NCBI GenBank assembly: GCA_937910785.1
Contig: CALDLG010000105.1
Span: 1-6,303 of the forward strand
Direction of reading: 5' to 3'
DNA: 6,303 nt
Source: an uncultured Lachnospiraceae bacterium
GTDB taxonomy: Bacteria > Bacillota > Clostridia > Lachnospirales > Lachnospiraceae
Position 1 is the first letter of the stretch, and every line of letters begins with the position of its first letter. A program made the position numbers and the translations under genes. This document shows, one piece after another, positions 5,908 to 6,303 of the stretch. The notes beneath the pieces were generated by a model that was given only the letters and a program-made list of their open reading frames with translations, was not told where the DNA came from and searched no databases.

Positions 5908-6303
5908 AAGAATTCATATTGATTGTTGACGATGATAAAGACATCCGCAGGCTTCTGAGCATCTATTTAGGCAATGAGGGATACCGTTACCTCGCCTGTG
6001 AAAATGCAGCGCAGGCGTTAGATATCCTGGAGCATTATCAGGTGGATCTGATCCTGATGGATGTAATGATGCCGGAAATCGACGGTATCAGCGCCTGTCT
6101 GCGAATACGGGAAAAAAGCAAAATACCGATCATATTTATGTCGGCAAAAACGGAAGATATAGACATAATACAAGGGCTTACCGTGGGAGGAGACGATTAC
6201 GTGACGAAGCCTTTTAAGCCCATTGAGCTTCTCGCCCGCGTTAAAGCTCAGCTCCGCCGCTATAAACAGTACAATGAGACGGAAAAGCCGGCGCACACGC
6301 TCC
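5904..6303 (+). CDS. OmpR/VanR-family response regulator, receiver domain (3' end cut by the window)
   Basis: The first 133 residues are visible and the frame is open to the right edge. The receiver domain is complete: the acidic pocket D9-D10-D11, phospho-acceptor D53 in LILMDVMMP, S80 in FMSAK, and K102 in the YVTKPF signature. Residues 105-120 (KPIELLARVKAQLRRY) are the last receiver helix typical of OmpR/PhoB-type regulators, and the sequence then enters the linker to an expected winged-helix DNA-binding domain outside the window. The ATG overlaps the TGA of the VTT gene by 4 bases; the nearest Shine-Dalgarno-like GGGAG is 13 bases upstream, so translation probably depends on coupling. 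It would be phosphorylated by a sensor kinase, likely encoded just downstream, and may control its own operon. Confidence 0.9.
   Translation, partial: MKEFILIVDDDKDIRRLLSIYLGNEGYRYLACENAAQALDILEHYQVDLILMDVMMPEIDGISACLRIREKSKIPIIFMSAKTEDIDIIQGLTVGGDDYVTKPFKPIELLARVKAQLRRYKQYNETEKPAHTL

Noticed and set aside
6018..6296. A 92-codon minus-strand frame over the response regulator
   Set aside because: It is antisense to a receiver domain with all catalytic residues intact and has no ribosome binding site evidence.

Overview
The window looks like chromosomal DNA of a low-to-moderate-GC Gram-positive of the class Clostridia, probably a gut Lachnospiraceae-type organism. This is inferred from several signs: AGGAGG-like ribosome binding sites on nearly every gene, TTG start use, a near-consensus sigma-A promoter, an exported surface protein with a Gram-positive-style signal peptide, a lipoprotein, an ECF sigma/membrane anti-sigma pair, and a VanR/OmpR-like response regulator. 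No rRNA, tRNA, CRISPR array, insertion sequence or phage gene is visible.

Layout. (1) Positions 1-495, minus strand: the N-terminal part of a secreted, probably beta-helical surface protein, running off the left edge, with a very good promoter at 536-564. (2) Positions 736-2595, plus strand: a lipoprotein of the DUF885 metallopeptidase-like family, divergent from (1). (3) Positions 2596-2711: a compact convergent intergenic stretch with two hairpins; the one nearer the DUF885 gene is a textbook terminator for the minus-strand operon. (4) Positions 4341-2712, minus strand: a two-gene operon of an ECF-type sigma factor (TTG start) and a single-pass membrane anti-sigma factor with a large extracytoplasmic domain. 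(5) Positions 4358-4765: a divergent intergenic region of about 400 bases with the sigma promoter, an unexplained GC-richer patch with short ORFs on both strands, and an exact 10-bp tandem direct repeat. (6) Positions 4766 to the right edge, plus strand: a tightly packed operon of a PmtA-like SAM-dependent methyltransferase, a small VTT/DedA-like membrane protein, and an OmpR-family response regulator cut by the window end.

How they may work together. The sigma/anti-sigma pair should form an envelope signalling switch in which the anti-sigma extracytoplasmic domain senses a condition and releases the sigma factor. The right-hand operon couples a putative lipid or small-molecule methyltransferase and a putative lipid-translocating membrane protein to a two-component regulator; an envelope-stress or antimicrobial-peptide response is a reasonable but unproven reading. 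No frankly new system is demonstrated. The least ordinary items are the methyltransferase-VTT-regulator operon, the tandem repeat upstream of it, and the unexplained patch at about 4560-4690.
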